Assembly (NCBI GenBank): GCA_017536625.1
Contig: JAFXGY010000009.1
Location: 1 to 41,899, forward strand
Length of the DNA: 41,899 nucleotides
From: Oscillospiraceae bacterium
GTDB taxonomy: Bacteria; Bacillota; Clostridia; Oscillospirales; Ruminococcaceae
Direction: 5' to 3'
A program made the position numbers and the translations under genes. The notes below the pieces were generated by a model that made no database searches, was not told where the DNA came from, and worked only from the letters and a program-made list of their open reading frames with translations. Of this stretch, positions 1-5,711 are shown piece by piece (position 1 is the first letter of the stretch; every line of letters starts with the position of its first letter).

Positions 1-17
1 CGGGCGTAAATAAACAT
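1..17 (-). CDS. start of an unidentified gene, cut by the window edge
   Basis: Only five codons are visible (Met-Phe-Ile-Tyr-Ala) before the gene runs off the left edge. The start is supported by AAGGAG at 24-29 on the minus strand, seven bases before the ATG. An ECF-type promoter motif at 61-87 lies about 43 bases upstream, the same distance seen for other genes of this island, so this gene probably belongs to the same regulon. No function can be inferred. Confidence 0.5.
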
Positions 18-60
18 ATTATTCTCCTTATAATTGACAAATTTTTTCTTATTTATGTAG

Positions 61-87
61 GACAAAATATGTCGAAATATGCAACAA
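61..87 (-). promoter_or_regulatory. ECF-type promoter, site 1
   Basis: Minus-strand TTGTTGCA, then exactly 14 bases, then TTGTC. It faces the partial gene at the left edge. It is one of ten sites in the window with the same two boxes and spacing. Confidence 0.55.
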
Positions 88-120
88 GAATTGAGGAATA
101 AATGCATATTTATTTAATAA

Positions 121-163
121 ATAAAAACGCGAGCCACATTCCATTGAAGATATGCAGCTCGCG
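121..163 (-). terminator. intrinsic terminator after the first small secreted protein gene
   Basis: A 7-bp stem (128-134 with 157-163, CGCGAGC/GCTCGCG) is followed on the minus strand by TTTTTATT. It lies just past the stop codon at 173. Confidence 0.7.
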
Positions 164-172
164 CTTTATTAA

Positions 173-601
173 TTAAGATACATAAACCGGATCAGATTCA
201 ACAATATCAGAATCGGTAAGGGTTCCGTTAACATAAACATTAACAATAGCATATGTTCTGTAATAAAATCCAGTAGGAACATCTTCTACAGTTCTTGATG
301 TACTACGAGAACCACCGCTGGTTAAAGTAACTTTGGGATAACTTCTGTAGTTTGCCCAACTTGTTCCATAAGTTGAACGTTGTACGGCCATTGTTATTTC
401 TACAGAACAGGATTTCATTGTTCCTACGGATACACTAGCATAAATGTTTCCGTCATTTTCACTCATTGAGCACACTATTCCATCGATTGTGATATAGCAT
501 GGAGAAACTATATCATCTTCCGGAATATATGCTGCAAGCACAGATGTAGAAAAAGAAAAAACCATTACAATTGATAAAATAAGTGATAATATTTTTTTCA
601 T
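173..601 (-). CDS. small secreted protein of unknown function (paralog of 4135-4575)
   Basis: 142 residues. Residues 1-23 form a Sec signal peptide: two lysines, a hydrophobic core and a cut after VLA. The mature part is about 115 residues and rich in Ser, Thr, Val and Tyr with alternating hydrophobic positions, suggesting a small beta-sandwich. It aligns with the product of 4135-4575 over the mature part: IYAS near the start, W-x-x-YR in the middle, then TG-YYR and a Val/Ser-rich end. The gene is the last of a sigma/anti-sigma/secreted-protein set and has its own ECF-type promoter at 635-661 and a terminator at 121-163. I infer an extracellular or cell-wall output of the sigma pathway. Its mode of action is unknown. 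Confidence 0.85.
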   Translation of the reverse strand: MKKILSLILSIVMVFSFSTSVLAAYIPEDDIVSPCYITIDGIVCSMSENDGNIYASVSVGTMKSCSVEITMAVQRSTYGTSWANYRSYPKVTLTSGGSRSTSRTVEDVPTGFYYRTYAIVNVYVNGTLTDSDIVESDPVYVS

Positions 602-634
602 TTTACTGTCCCCTTTAAAGTTTTAATATTAAAG

Positions 635-661
635 GACAAATTAACTTTAAAAATGCAACAA
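635..661 (-). promoter_or_regulatory. ECF-type promoter, site 2
   Basis: Minus-strand TTGTTGCA-N14-TTGTC, 33 bases ahead of the secreted-protein start at 601. It lies in the 61-base gap between the anti-sigma and secreted-protein genes, so the secreted protein can be made independently of the sigma operon. Confidence 0.6.
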
Positions 662-662
662 A

Positions 663-1412
663 TTATTTCAAAATTTTTATATTTTCTGCAATTTTTATCA
701 TTTCAGCTGTATCAATATTACCACGAATCCAAAAAACGGTCGTTCCAGAACGCCAACTAATAGCAACTTTATCGTCTTTTATAGAAATAATTGCATTACT
801 TCCATTTATTTCTGTGTACTGTATTTTACTAGAATCTTCGGTATCTAATTTAAAAATACTATTGCAAAATTGAGTTATGAATATGGTTTTATTACCACTT
901 ACATATTCAATTGAATGATAATCTATTGTATCATCCCTTCCAACATATTTAAACCCTTCCGGCATAAATGTCGGAGCATAAGCACCTTCCCAATCATATA
1001 TTTCAGGATCAACGAAACCGGTTGTTTCGCCAACAGATACTACCGTATATCTTTCGTTTTCTTCAAAAACAAGATGATAAATAATATCTGTTACCGCTTC
1101 TCTGACATCGGCGAAAGCCACAACGACAGAAGAAAGGGAGATAATTGCAACAAGGCAGAAAGACGCAACTAACAAAAAAGCTTTTTTGAAATATTTTGCA
1201 AGAATATTTCTTTGCTCTCTTCGTTCATTTTTCTTAATGAGCTTGCGGATTTTATTTGTATCCGGTTTCTCATCGGATTTGTTATTCTTCATTTCTTCAA
1301 GAATTTGTTTACTTTCTTCTTCAAGATGAATGGACATTATTTTTCTGAAAACAAGATCTTCATAGTCTTCTTGAAGAGATTTATCTGATAAGTTGAAACA
1401 ATTATTATTCAT
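663..1412 (-). CDS. membrane anti-sigma-like protein with DUF4367-type outer domain (copy 1)
   Basis: 249 residues from the ATG at 1412, which overlaps the end of the sigma gene by eight bases and has AAGGAGG upstream. A longer reading from 1439 lacks this support. Layout: an acidic and basic cytoplasmic part of about 85 residues with the motif YEDLVFRK-M, a single membrane helix (FLLVASFCLVAIISLSSVVVA), then an outer domain beginning FADVREAV-DIIYHLV and containing PEIYDWEGAYAPTFMPEG. That outer part resembles DUF4367. The overlap with the sigma gene is typical of a sigma/anti-sigma pair: the inner part would hold the sigma factor and the outer part would sense the signal. The copy at 3320-4072 is closely similar. 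Confidence 0.85.
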   Translation of the reverse strand: MNNNCFNLSDKSLQEDYEDLVFRKIMSIHLEEESKQILEEMKNNKSDEKPDTNKIRKLIKKNERREQRNILAKYFKKAFLLVASFCLVAIISLSSVVVAFADVREAVTDIIYHLVFEENERYTVVSVGETTGFVDPEIYDWEGAYAPTFMPEGFKYVGRDDTIDYHSIEYVSGNKTIFITQFCNSIFKLDTEDSSKIQYTEINGSNAIISIKDDKVAISWRSGTTVFWIRGNIDTAEMIKIAENIKILK

Positions 1413-1971
1413 TCTCCATATCCTCCTTAAAGAGAGCATAAGCCTTTCTCCTTGCTCTCATAATATATGTACGGACGCTTTGTTGAGAAATATTAAACTG
1501 TTTTGCTATTTCTTCGTCTTTTAACTGCAAAATATATTTTGCTTCAAGCAATAAATTGTCACGTTCCGGAAGCTCGGATAATTTTTTGTGTATAAGATAA
1601 AGTTCTTCCTCTTTTTGATACAAATCTTCCGGTAAGTTTTGGCTGTCCTTGAGCCACTTTGCCAATTCCGCATCATCTCTCGAAAACTCGTAGTCGCCTT
1701 TTCGTTGGTTTACCCTTATTTTATTCAAAGCAAGATTTTTTACTGTGGACATAACATATCCCGGAAGCTTGTTTTTATCCACTTTCATAACGACATCTAC
1801 ACGTTCTATTAATTTAACGAAAGCATCTTGAACCAATTCTTCTGCCTCATCATTATTTCTAAGGAATCTGTATGCCCTCTTTTTCATTTCAACATAGTAA
1901 TCATCATGAATCTTAATTATAAACTCTCTTTCATAATCATCTTCAATTGCAGCAATTATCATCGCCAGCAT
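1405..1971 (-). CDS. ECF-type RNA polymerase sigma factor (copy 1)
   Basis: 188 residues from the ATG at 1971, chosen because GGAGGGG precedes it and because the start then matches the paralogs (MLA-IIAAIE-D-ERE). Sigma region 2 covers about residues 20-95 with the core motif DEAEELVQDAFVKLIE. Region 4 covers about 125-185 with LPERDNLLLEAKYILQLKDE followed by the helix-turn-helix QQSVRTYIMRARRKAY. There is no region 1 or 3, as in ECF factors. It overlaps the anti-sigma gene. It is transcribed away from the XRE gene at 2128. A sigma-A-like promoter may lie near 2000-2030, and an ECF-type site at 2478-2504 points towards it through the XRE gene. Confidence 0.9.
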   Translation of the reverse strand: MLAMIIAAIEDDYEREFIIKIHDDYYVEMKKRAYRFLRNNDEAEELVQDAFVKLIERVDVVMKVDKNKLPGYVMSTVKNLALNKIRVNQRKGDYEFSRDDAELAKWLKDSQNLPEDLYQKEEELYLIHKKLSELPERDNLLLEAKYILQLKDEEIAKQFNISQQSVRTYIMRARRKAYALFKEDMENE

Positions 1972-2040
1972 TGCAATCCCCTCCGTTTCACAAATGATAT
2001 TAGCATAATAACAAAACACAGCAATCCAAATTTACAGTTA

Positions 2041-2057
2041 CACAACATAATGTTGTG
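2041..2057. promoter_or_regulatory. perfect 8-1-8 palindrome, candidate operator of the XRE regulator
   Basis: CACAACAT-A-ATGTTGTG, in the gap between the divergent sigma and XRE genes. The size and position fit an operator for a dimeric XRE repressor that controls itself and the sigma operon. Binding is inferred. Confidence 0.5.
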
Positions 2058-2127
2058 ATATATCTCATTTTGTTGTTATGAATAATCTAAAATCTTTGTT
2101 ATGCTTATTAAAAAGAGGTGAGTTGCA

Positions 2128-2460
2128 ATGGAGTTTAGATTAAGATATCTCAGAGAGAACAGCGGGCTTTCCCAAGAAGATTTGGCAAAAAAGCTTTCGT
2201 GTACTCAGCAAACTATTGGAAGCTACGAGAACGAAAGAACCCAACCCGACATCGAAACATTATATAAACTTGCAACAATTTTCAACACCTCCGTTGATTA
2301 TCTAATAGGTTATACCGATATTAAAACACCTTATCTAAAATCCGAAGTTAAACCATCGGAGTATAAGGATGCTTTTGTTGAAGGTTTTGATCAGCTTCCG
2401 GATGAAATGAAAAAGAGTATAATCGATATCATCCGGATATATCTCAGTAAAGCTGATTAA
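2128..2460 (+). CDS. XRE-family transcriptional regulator
   Basis: 110 residues. The N-terminal Cro/C1-type helix-turn-helix covers residues 1-62 (RLRYLRENSGLSQEDLAKKL, then TQQTIGSYENERTQPD and the closing FNTSVDYLIGYTD typical of Clostridia repressors). The remaining 45 residues form a short helical tail (DAFVEGFDQLPDEMKK-IIDIIRIYL), probably for dimerisation. GAGGTG lies eight bases before the ATG. It is divergent from sigma copy 1 and sits at the centre of the two mirrored sigma cassettes, so it probably represses one or both. A terminator follows at 2508-2535. Confidence 0.85.
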   Translation: MEFRLRYLRENSGLSQEDLAKKLSCTQQTIGSYENERTQPDIETLYKLATIFNTSVDYLIGYTDIKTPYLKSEVKPSEYKDAFVEGFDQLPDEMKKSIIDIIRIYLSKAD

Positions 2461-2477
2461 CACCGTTCACATATATT

Positions 2478-2504
2478 GACAAATAAAATTCTATAATGCA
2501 ACAC
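2478..2504 (-). promoter_or_regulatory. ECF-type promoter, site 3, antisense to the XRE gene
   Basis: Minus-strand GTGTTGCA-N14-TTGTC. It is 18 bases past the XRE stop and fires back through that gene towards the sigma operon at 1971. A transcript from here would be antisense to the XRE mRNA and could extend into sigma copy 1. Confidence 0.45.
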
Positions 2505-2507
2505 GAA

Positions 2508-2535
2508 GGAGCAATTTAAGTTTGCTCCTTTTTTT
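2508..2535 (+). terminator. intrinsic terminator after the XRE gene
   Basis: GGAGCAA/TTGCTCC stem (2508-2514 with 2522-2528) followed by seven T. The end of the T run is also the start of the -35 box of ECF site 4. Confidence 0.8.
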
Positions 2536-2560
2536 GTTACATTTTTATCCCGAATTTGTC
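2534..2560 (+). promoter_or_regulatory. ECF-type promoter, site 4 (distal promoter of sigma copy 2)
   Basis: TTGTTACA-N14-TTGTC. It lies upstream of a second site at 2606-2632, giving tandem promoters for the operon starting at 2764. Confidence 0.45.
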
Positions 2561-2605
2561 ATAATATATGGAATTTTATTAATAAAAAAATATTTTTCAA
2601 AATTT

Positions 2606-2632
2606 TTGTTGCACTTTGCTGCTTTTACAGTT
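2606..2632 (+). promoter_or_regulatory. ECF-type promoter, site 5 (proximal promoter of sigma copy 2)
   Basis: TTGTTGCA-N14-CAGTT. The -10 box is the CAGTT form, shared only with site 6 at 4074-4100. Transcription would give a leader of about 125 bases before the sigma start at 2764. Confidence 0.5.
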
Positions 2633-2646
2633 ATATAGTTTGTGAG

Positions 2647-2663
2647 AAAGAATCGGATTCTTT
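2647..2663. promoter_or_regulatory. perfect 8-1-8 palindrome downstream of the sigma copy 2 promoter
   Basis: AAAGAATC-G-GATTCTTT. It has the same 17-base geometry as the palindrome at 2041 but a different sequence. Lying just after the likely transcription start, it could be an operator or a short RNA hairpin. Confidence 0.35.
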
Positions 2664-2763
2664 AAATTGAATAATTAATTAGCATGACGATGCGTTTATA
2701 TATTTGTTTTTATCCACTTATATGGTATTATTTTGGTAGGAAAGTCTTTTGGAGGAATATAAA

Positions 2764-3327
2764 ATGCTTGCAATTATTGCTGCTATTGAAAACGATTTTG
2801 AACGTGAATTTATTACACAAATATATCTTACATACTATAAGAAAATGCGTGGGAAAGCTTTATTCATAATTAAAGATGAACATGAAGCGGATGAGATTGT
2901 CCAAGAAGCTTTTGTAAAACTTATTGAGCATGTTCAAAGTCTTATGAAAATAGACCCAATTAAGGTTCCTGTTTATGTAATGATTACAGTAAAACATATC
3001 TCGTTTAATCATTGGAATGCAAGAAAAAAAGAAAAAGAAAATATGGTGTATGTTGATGATTATGATTTGGATCGCTGGGCAGTAGATGAAAATGCTTTGC
3101 CGGAGGAAGCCTATATACACGAAGAAGAACTTGAAAGACTTGCTGATCTGCTTCCAAAACTTCCGGAAAGAGAAAGAATTTTGCTTGAATCAAAATATAT
3201 ACTGGATCTTTCGGATGCAGAAATCGCGGAAGAACTTCATATCGCTACCAAAAGCGTTAGGTCTTATTTAACAAGAGCACGAAGAAAAGCTTACTCTATG
3301 TTGGAAGGAGAGAATGTTGATGGCTGA
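2764..3327 (+). CDS. ECF-type RNA polymerase sigma factor (copy 2)
   Basis: 187 residues from the ATG at 2764, preceded by GGAGG at 2751-2755. Region 2 carries DEHEADEIVQEAFVKLIEHV. Region 4 carries LPERERILLESKYILDLSDAE and the recognition helix TKSVRSYLTRARRKAY, nearly identical to copies 1 and 3, so all three may read the same promoters. It overlaps the anti-sigma gene at 3320, the same arrangement as on the minus strand at 1405-1412. Two ECF-type sites upstream (2534 and 2606) suggest autoregulation. Confidence 0.9.
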   Translation: MLAIIAAIENDFEREFITQIYLTYYKKMRGKALFIIKDEHEADEIVQEAFVKLIEHVQSLMKIDPIKVPVYVMITVKHISFNHWNARKKEKENMVYVDDYDLDRWAVDENALPEEAYIHEEELERLADLLPKLPERERILLESKYILDLSDAEIAEELHIATKSVRSYLTRARRKAYSMLEGENVDG

Positions 3328-4072
3328 TATTAGCGGACTTTCCAAAAAAGAAATACAGGAAGAATACGAAGACCTTGTTTTCAGAAAAGTTATGGCAATA
3401 TATGTGCAAAAAGAAGGCAAACAAATTCTTTCGGAAATCGAAGAAGAAAAGAAAAATGACGATACTGTTGTTGATTCAAAGACAATAGTAAAACTTTACG
3501 ATAAAAAAGAGAGAAAAGAAAATTTTAATATTCTTTGGAAATACTCTAAAAAACTAGTGCAATTTGCAGCTATGGTGGTTTTTGTTGCGATCATTTCTCT
3601 TTCTTCCGTTGTGGTAGCATTTGCTGATGTTAGAGAAGCTGTTGTTGATATTATTTATCATTTGGTTTATGAAGAGAATGAAAGATATACTCAAGTTGGA
3701 ATAGGAGAAAGTACTGGATTTATTGATCCGGAAATATACGATTGGGAAGGAGCTTATGCGCCAACATATATGCCCGAAGAATACATATTAAAAGAAAAAA
3801 CCAAAATGCCTAATAGGAAGACAGTAACATATACCTATGGCGAAAAATATGTTGCCATTTCTCAATCTATAGATGGAGTTTTTCAAATTGATACAGAAGG
3901 TGCGACAGTTAATAAAAAAATATTGATTAACGATAGCGAGGCTTTTTATGTAGAGAAAAACAATTTTGTTTTTCTTGTTTGGAACATGGGAGATACTTTC
4001 TTCTTTTTAAGAGGAACTATCGACCCTATAGATGCAATAAAAATTGCAGAAAGCATAAAATTAATAAAATAA
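3320..4072 (+). CDS. membrane anti-sigma-like protein with DUF4367-type outer domain (copy 2)
   Basis: 250 residues from the ATG at 3320, nine bases after GGAG. An ATG at 3314 is also possible but sits too close to the ribosome binding site. It matches copy 1 throughout: an inner part with YEDLVFRKVMAIY, a membrane helix (FAAMVVFVAIISLSSVVVAF), then FADVREAVVDIIYHLVYEEN and PEIYDWEGAYAPTYMPEE. Conservation is highest around the helix and the first 50 outer residues, and lowest in the distal sensor part (about residues 155-235), so the two copies may sense different signals while holding similar sigma factors. Confidence 0.85.
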   Translation: MADISGLSKKEIQEEYEDLVFRKVMAIYVQKEGKQILSEIEEEKKNDDTVVDSKTIVKLYDKKERKENFNILWKYSKKLVQFAAMVVFVAIISLSSVVVAFADVREAVVDIIYHLVYEENERYTQVGIGESTGFIDPEIYDWEGAYAPTYMPEEYILKEKTKMPNRKTVTYTYGEKYVAISQSIDGVFQIDTEGATVNKKILINDSEAFYVEKNNFVFLVWNMGDTFFFLRGTIDPIDAIKIAESIKLIK

Positions 4073-4073
4073 T

Positions 4074-4100
4074 TTGTTGCATATTCACACTTTTACAGTT
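4074..4100 (+). promoter_or_regulatory. ECF-type promoter, site 6
   Basis: TTGTTGCA-N14-CAGTT, starting one base after the anti-sigma stop and ending 34 bases before the secreted-protein ATG at 4135. Confidence 0.6.
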
Positions 4101-4134
4101 GTTATTTTTAACAAGATGTAAAGGAGTAAATATT

Positions 4135-4575
4135 ATGAAAAGAAAAAAATTTTTATCTGTAGTTTTGGCAATAGCTGTTATGATGTTTTCTTCTGCACCA
4201 ATATATGCATTAGAAATACAAACAAACGAAGAAATTCAAGAAACTTTCTCGCCAAGGTTTACTAATATGGGGGCTGTTTATGCGAGCCTATCAATATCAA
4301 ACACAACAGCAAGTTGTGAATGCGGATTGACTTTATATAGGACATCAAAAATAAAAATTGAATTCTCTTTACAAAAATCAGCCACAGGGAACGGTGCTTG
4401 GAAAGATTATCGTGATTTAGGATTTGTCGAAAAAACTGTAACAGGTGAGGTTGAAGAATACAAAAATACAAGTGCTTTATCAACAGGATATTATAGATTA
4501 AAAATCAAAGTTACTGCAACGGCTAATGGCTATAGTGAAGAAACTACCATTTATTCAAATGTTGAAAGAGTATGA
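4135..4575 (+). CDS. small secreted protein of unknown function (paralog of 173-601)
   Basis: 146 residues from the ATG at 4135, preceded by AAAGGAG. The longer open frame from 3979 runs through the anti-sigma gene and is rejected as the start. Residues 1-26 are a signal peptide ending near YALE. The mature part resembles the product of 173-601: VYASLSIS, then a stretch with W-KDYRDLG, then STGYYRLKIKVTA. Each copy is the last gene of its sigma cassette with its own ECF-type promoter. A strong terminator follows at 4581-4616. I see no catalytic motif; a structural or binding role outside the cell is the most one can infer. Confidence 0.85.
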   Translation: MKRKKFLSVVLAIAVMMFSSAPIYALEIQTNEEIQETFSPRFTNMGAVYASLSISNTTASCECGLTLYRTSKIKIEFSLQKSATGNGAWKDYRDLGFVEKTVTGEVEEYKNTSALSTGYYRLKIKVTATANGYSEETTIYSNVERV

Positions 4576-4580
4576 TAAAA

Positions 4581-4616
4581 AGGTTCAAACACTTTTTAGT
4601 GTTTGAACCTTTTTTG
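4581..4616 (+). terminator. strong intrinsic terminator after the second secreted-protein gene
   Basis: A perfect 13-bp stem (4581-4593 with 4598-4610), a four-base loop and six T. The T run merges into the TTGTTGCA box of ECF site 7. Confidence 0.9.
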
Positions 4617-4640
4617 TTGCATTTGATTTTCCGATTCGTT
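4614..4640 (+). promoter_or_regulatory. ECF-type promoter, site 7
   Basis: TTGTTGCA-N14-TCGTT, 36 bases ahead of the sigma copy 3 start at 4677. It shares its first bases with the T run of the preceding terminator. Confidence 0.55.
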
Positions 4641-4676
4641 TTAATAAATGAACAGAAAATAAAGTGTGGTGAGAAA

Positions 4677-5246
4677 ATGATACCAATAGCGCTATATTCT
4701 ATAGAAGATGATTATGAGAGGAATTTCATGATTGATCTGTATAACAGATATTATCAAATTTCAAGGAACAAAGCATTTGCTATTTTACATAACTATGATG
4801 ACGCTGAAGAAAGCGTACAGGATGCTTTTGTAAAATTGATTGAAAATTTGCCAAGAATAATAAAACTAGAGCCGGCAAAACTATCTATGTATGTTATAAT
4901 AACCGTAAAAAATGTTGCGATAGATCATTATAGAAAGAAGCGTAATGAAAGCGATAGAGAGTATTTATTTGGAAACGAAGAAACATTAGAAAGAACAGCT
5001 GATGAAAATCCGTTACCGGAAGACTTGTATTTAAAAAAAGAAGAATTAGAAGAACTTTCTAATGCCTTAAAAAAGCTTCCAGAAAAAAGCAGAATAATAT
5101 TGGAAGCAAAATACATTCTTGGTCAAACAGACAAAGAAATAGGAGAAATGATTGGTGTCTCCGAAAAAAGTGTAAGAATGTATCTGACTCGTGCAAGAAG
5201 GCAAGCGTACGAATTGATGAAAGGAGGAGTTGCACATGAAAGATAA
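4677..5246 (+). CDS. ECF-type RNA polymerase sigma factor (copy 3)
   Basis: 189 residues from the ATG at 4677, with GGTGAG upstream. An open frame extends back to 4572 but would cross the terminator and promoter. Region 2 carries DDAEESVQDAFVKLIENL; region 4 carries LPEKSRIILEAKYILGQTDKE and SVRMYLTRARRQAYEL. It overlaps the following short anti-sigma-like gene by 11 bases. Compared with copies 1 and 2, its partner lacks the membrane and sensor parts, so this factor may be held in a different way or not at all. Confidence 0.9.
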   Translation: MIPIALYSIEDDYERNFMIDLYNRYYQISRNKAFAILHNYDDAEESVQDAFVKLIENLPRIIKLEPAKLSMYVIITVKNVAIDHYRKKRNESDREYLFGNEETLERTADENPLPEDLYLKKEELEELSNALKKLPEKSRIILEAKYILGQTDKEIGEMIGVSEKSVRMYLTRARRQAYELMKGGVAHER

Positions 5247-5427
5247 TGATAACAATAAAAAAACATGGGCAACTCAGGACGATTACGAGGATTTTGTTTT
5301 TAAGAAAGTTATGCAGATTTATTATGAAAAAGAAGGAAAGGAAATATTAAAAGAAATTGATGATGACAATGACAAAAGTGACTTGGATTTGGATTATATC
5401 AATAAGCTAATGGATGAAACCAAATAA
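5236..5427 (+). CDS. short soluble anti-sigma-like protein lacking the membrane helix and sensor domain
   Basis: 63 residues from the ATG at 5236 (AAGGAGG at 5221-5227). It matches only the first part of the two full anti-sigma proteins: DDYEDFVFKKVMQIYYEKEGKEILKEI lines up with EEYEDLVFRKVMAIYVQKEGKQILSEI of copy 2. It ends with an acidic tail and a stop exactly where the others continue to the membrane helix. A good terminator follows at 5436-5468, with no sensor-domain debris between, so this looks like a settled short form rather than a recent break. It could be a constitutive soluble anti-sigma or a decoy. Alternatively it is a degenerate gene. Confidence 0.75.
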   Translation: MKDNDNNKKTWATQDDYEDFVFKKVMQIYYEKEGKEILKEIDDDNDKSDLDLDYINKLMDETK

Positions 5428-5435
5428 AAAAACTT

Positions 5436-5468
5436 AAGGCTTTCGGTTCTTAACCGAAAGCCTTTTTT
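5436..5468 (+). terminator. strong intrinsic terminator after the sigma copy 3 operon
   Basis: A 13-bp stem (5436-5448 with 5452-5464) and a six-T run. It isolates the downstream leader from the sigma copy 3 operon. Confidence 0.9.
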
Positions 5469-5483
5469 GTTTGAATTTGTAAT

Positions 5484-5510
5484 TTGTTGCACTCACATGG
5501 TTTTATTGTT
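5484..5510 (+). promoter_or_regulatory. ECF-type promoter, site 8 (long-leader promoter P1 of the UviA-like gene)
   Basis: TTGTTGCA-N14-TTGTT. It would start a leader of about 195 bases that runs to the sigma gene at 5712. Confidence 0.5.
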
Positions 5511-5523
5511 TTAGTTTTCAGAA

Positions 5524-5706
5524 GGTGGAACCACGCTAGTAAATAAAATCTTTCATCTGGCGTGTACCACCTAGCCGGCCTAATTATCATATATTTTTTT
5601 ACTTTTGCTTTCTTAAAAAAGGAAGGCTTATATTTTTATACCCTTTTTTAATATATAACGTTTACAAAAGCGTGGTTCCCATCTTTTTATCTTTCAAAGG
5701 TGGGAA
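5524..5706 (+). promoter_or_regulatory. RNA leader with mutually exclusive helices that can expose or hide the ribosome binding site
   Basis: Four segments are seen. A is 5524-5536, B 5560-5571, C 5670-5683, D 5699-5706. A pairs with B as two 5-bp helices (GGTGG/CCACC and CACGC/GCGTG). A also pairs with C: ten perfect pairs (5527-5536 with 5670-5679), extended by three more past a one-base bulge. C pairs with D over eight bases (TTCCCATC with GGTGGGAA), and D holds the ribosome binding site of the gene at 5712. So A:B leaves C free to hide the site, and A:C frees it. An AT-rich hairpin (5615-5622 with 5642-5649) lies between. What selects one fold is unknown. Confidence 0.6.
5660..5690 (+). 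promoter_or_regulatory. UviA/TcdR-type promoter P2 of the UviA-like gene
   Basis: GTTTACA (5660-5666), 16 bases, then CTTTTTAT (5683-5690). The group of sigma factors including TcdR, BotR and UviA is known to read TTTACA -35 boxes; the -10 match rests on memory of the family and on the identical layout at 6569-6599. Transcripts from here would start near 5697, past segment C of the leader, so they would carry an unblocked ribosome binding site. Confidence 0.5.
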
Positions 5707-5711
5707 TTCAT

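Noticed and set aside
5521-5536. T-box-like sequence AAGGTGGAACCACG in the UviA-like leader
   Set aside because: It matches the T-box core well, but the promoter lies only about 15 bases upstream, so there is no room for stem I and a specifier loop. The pairing with 5670-5679 explains it better.
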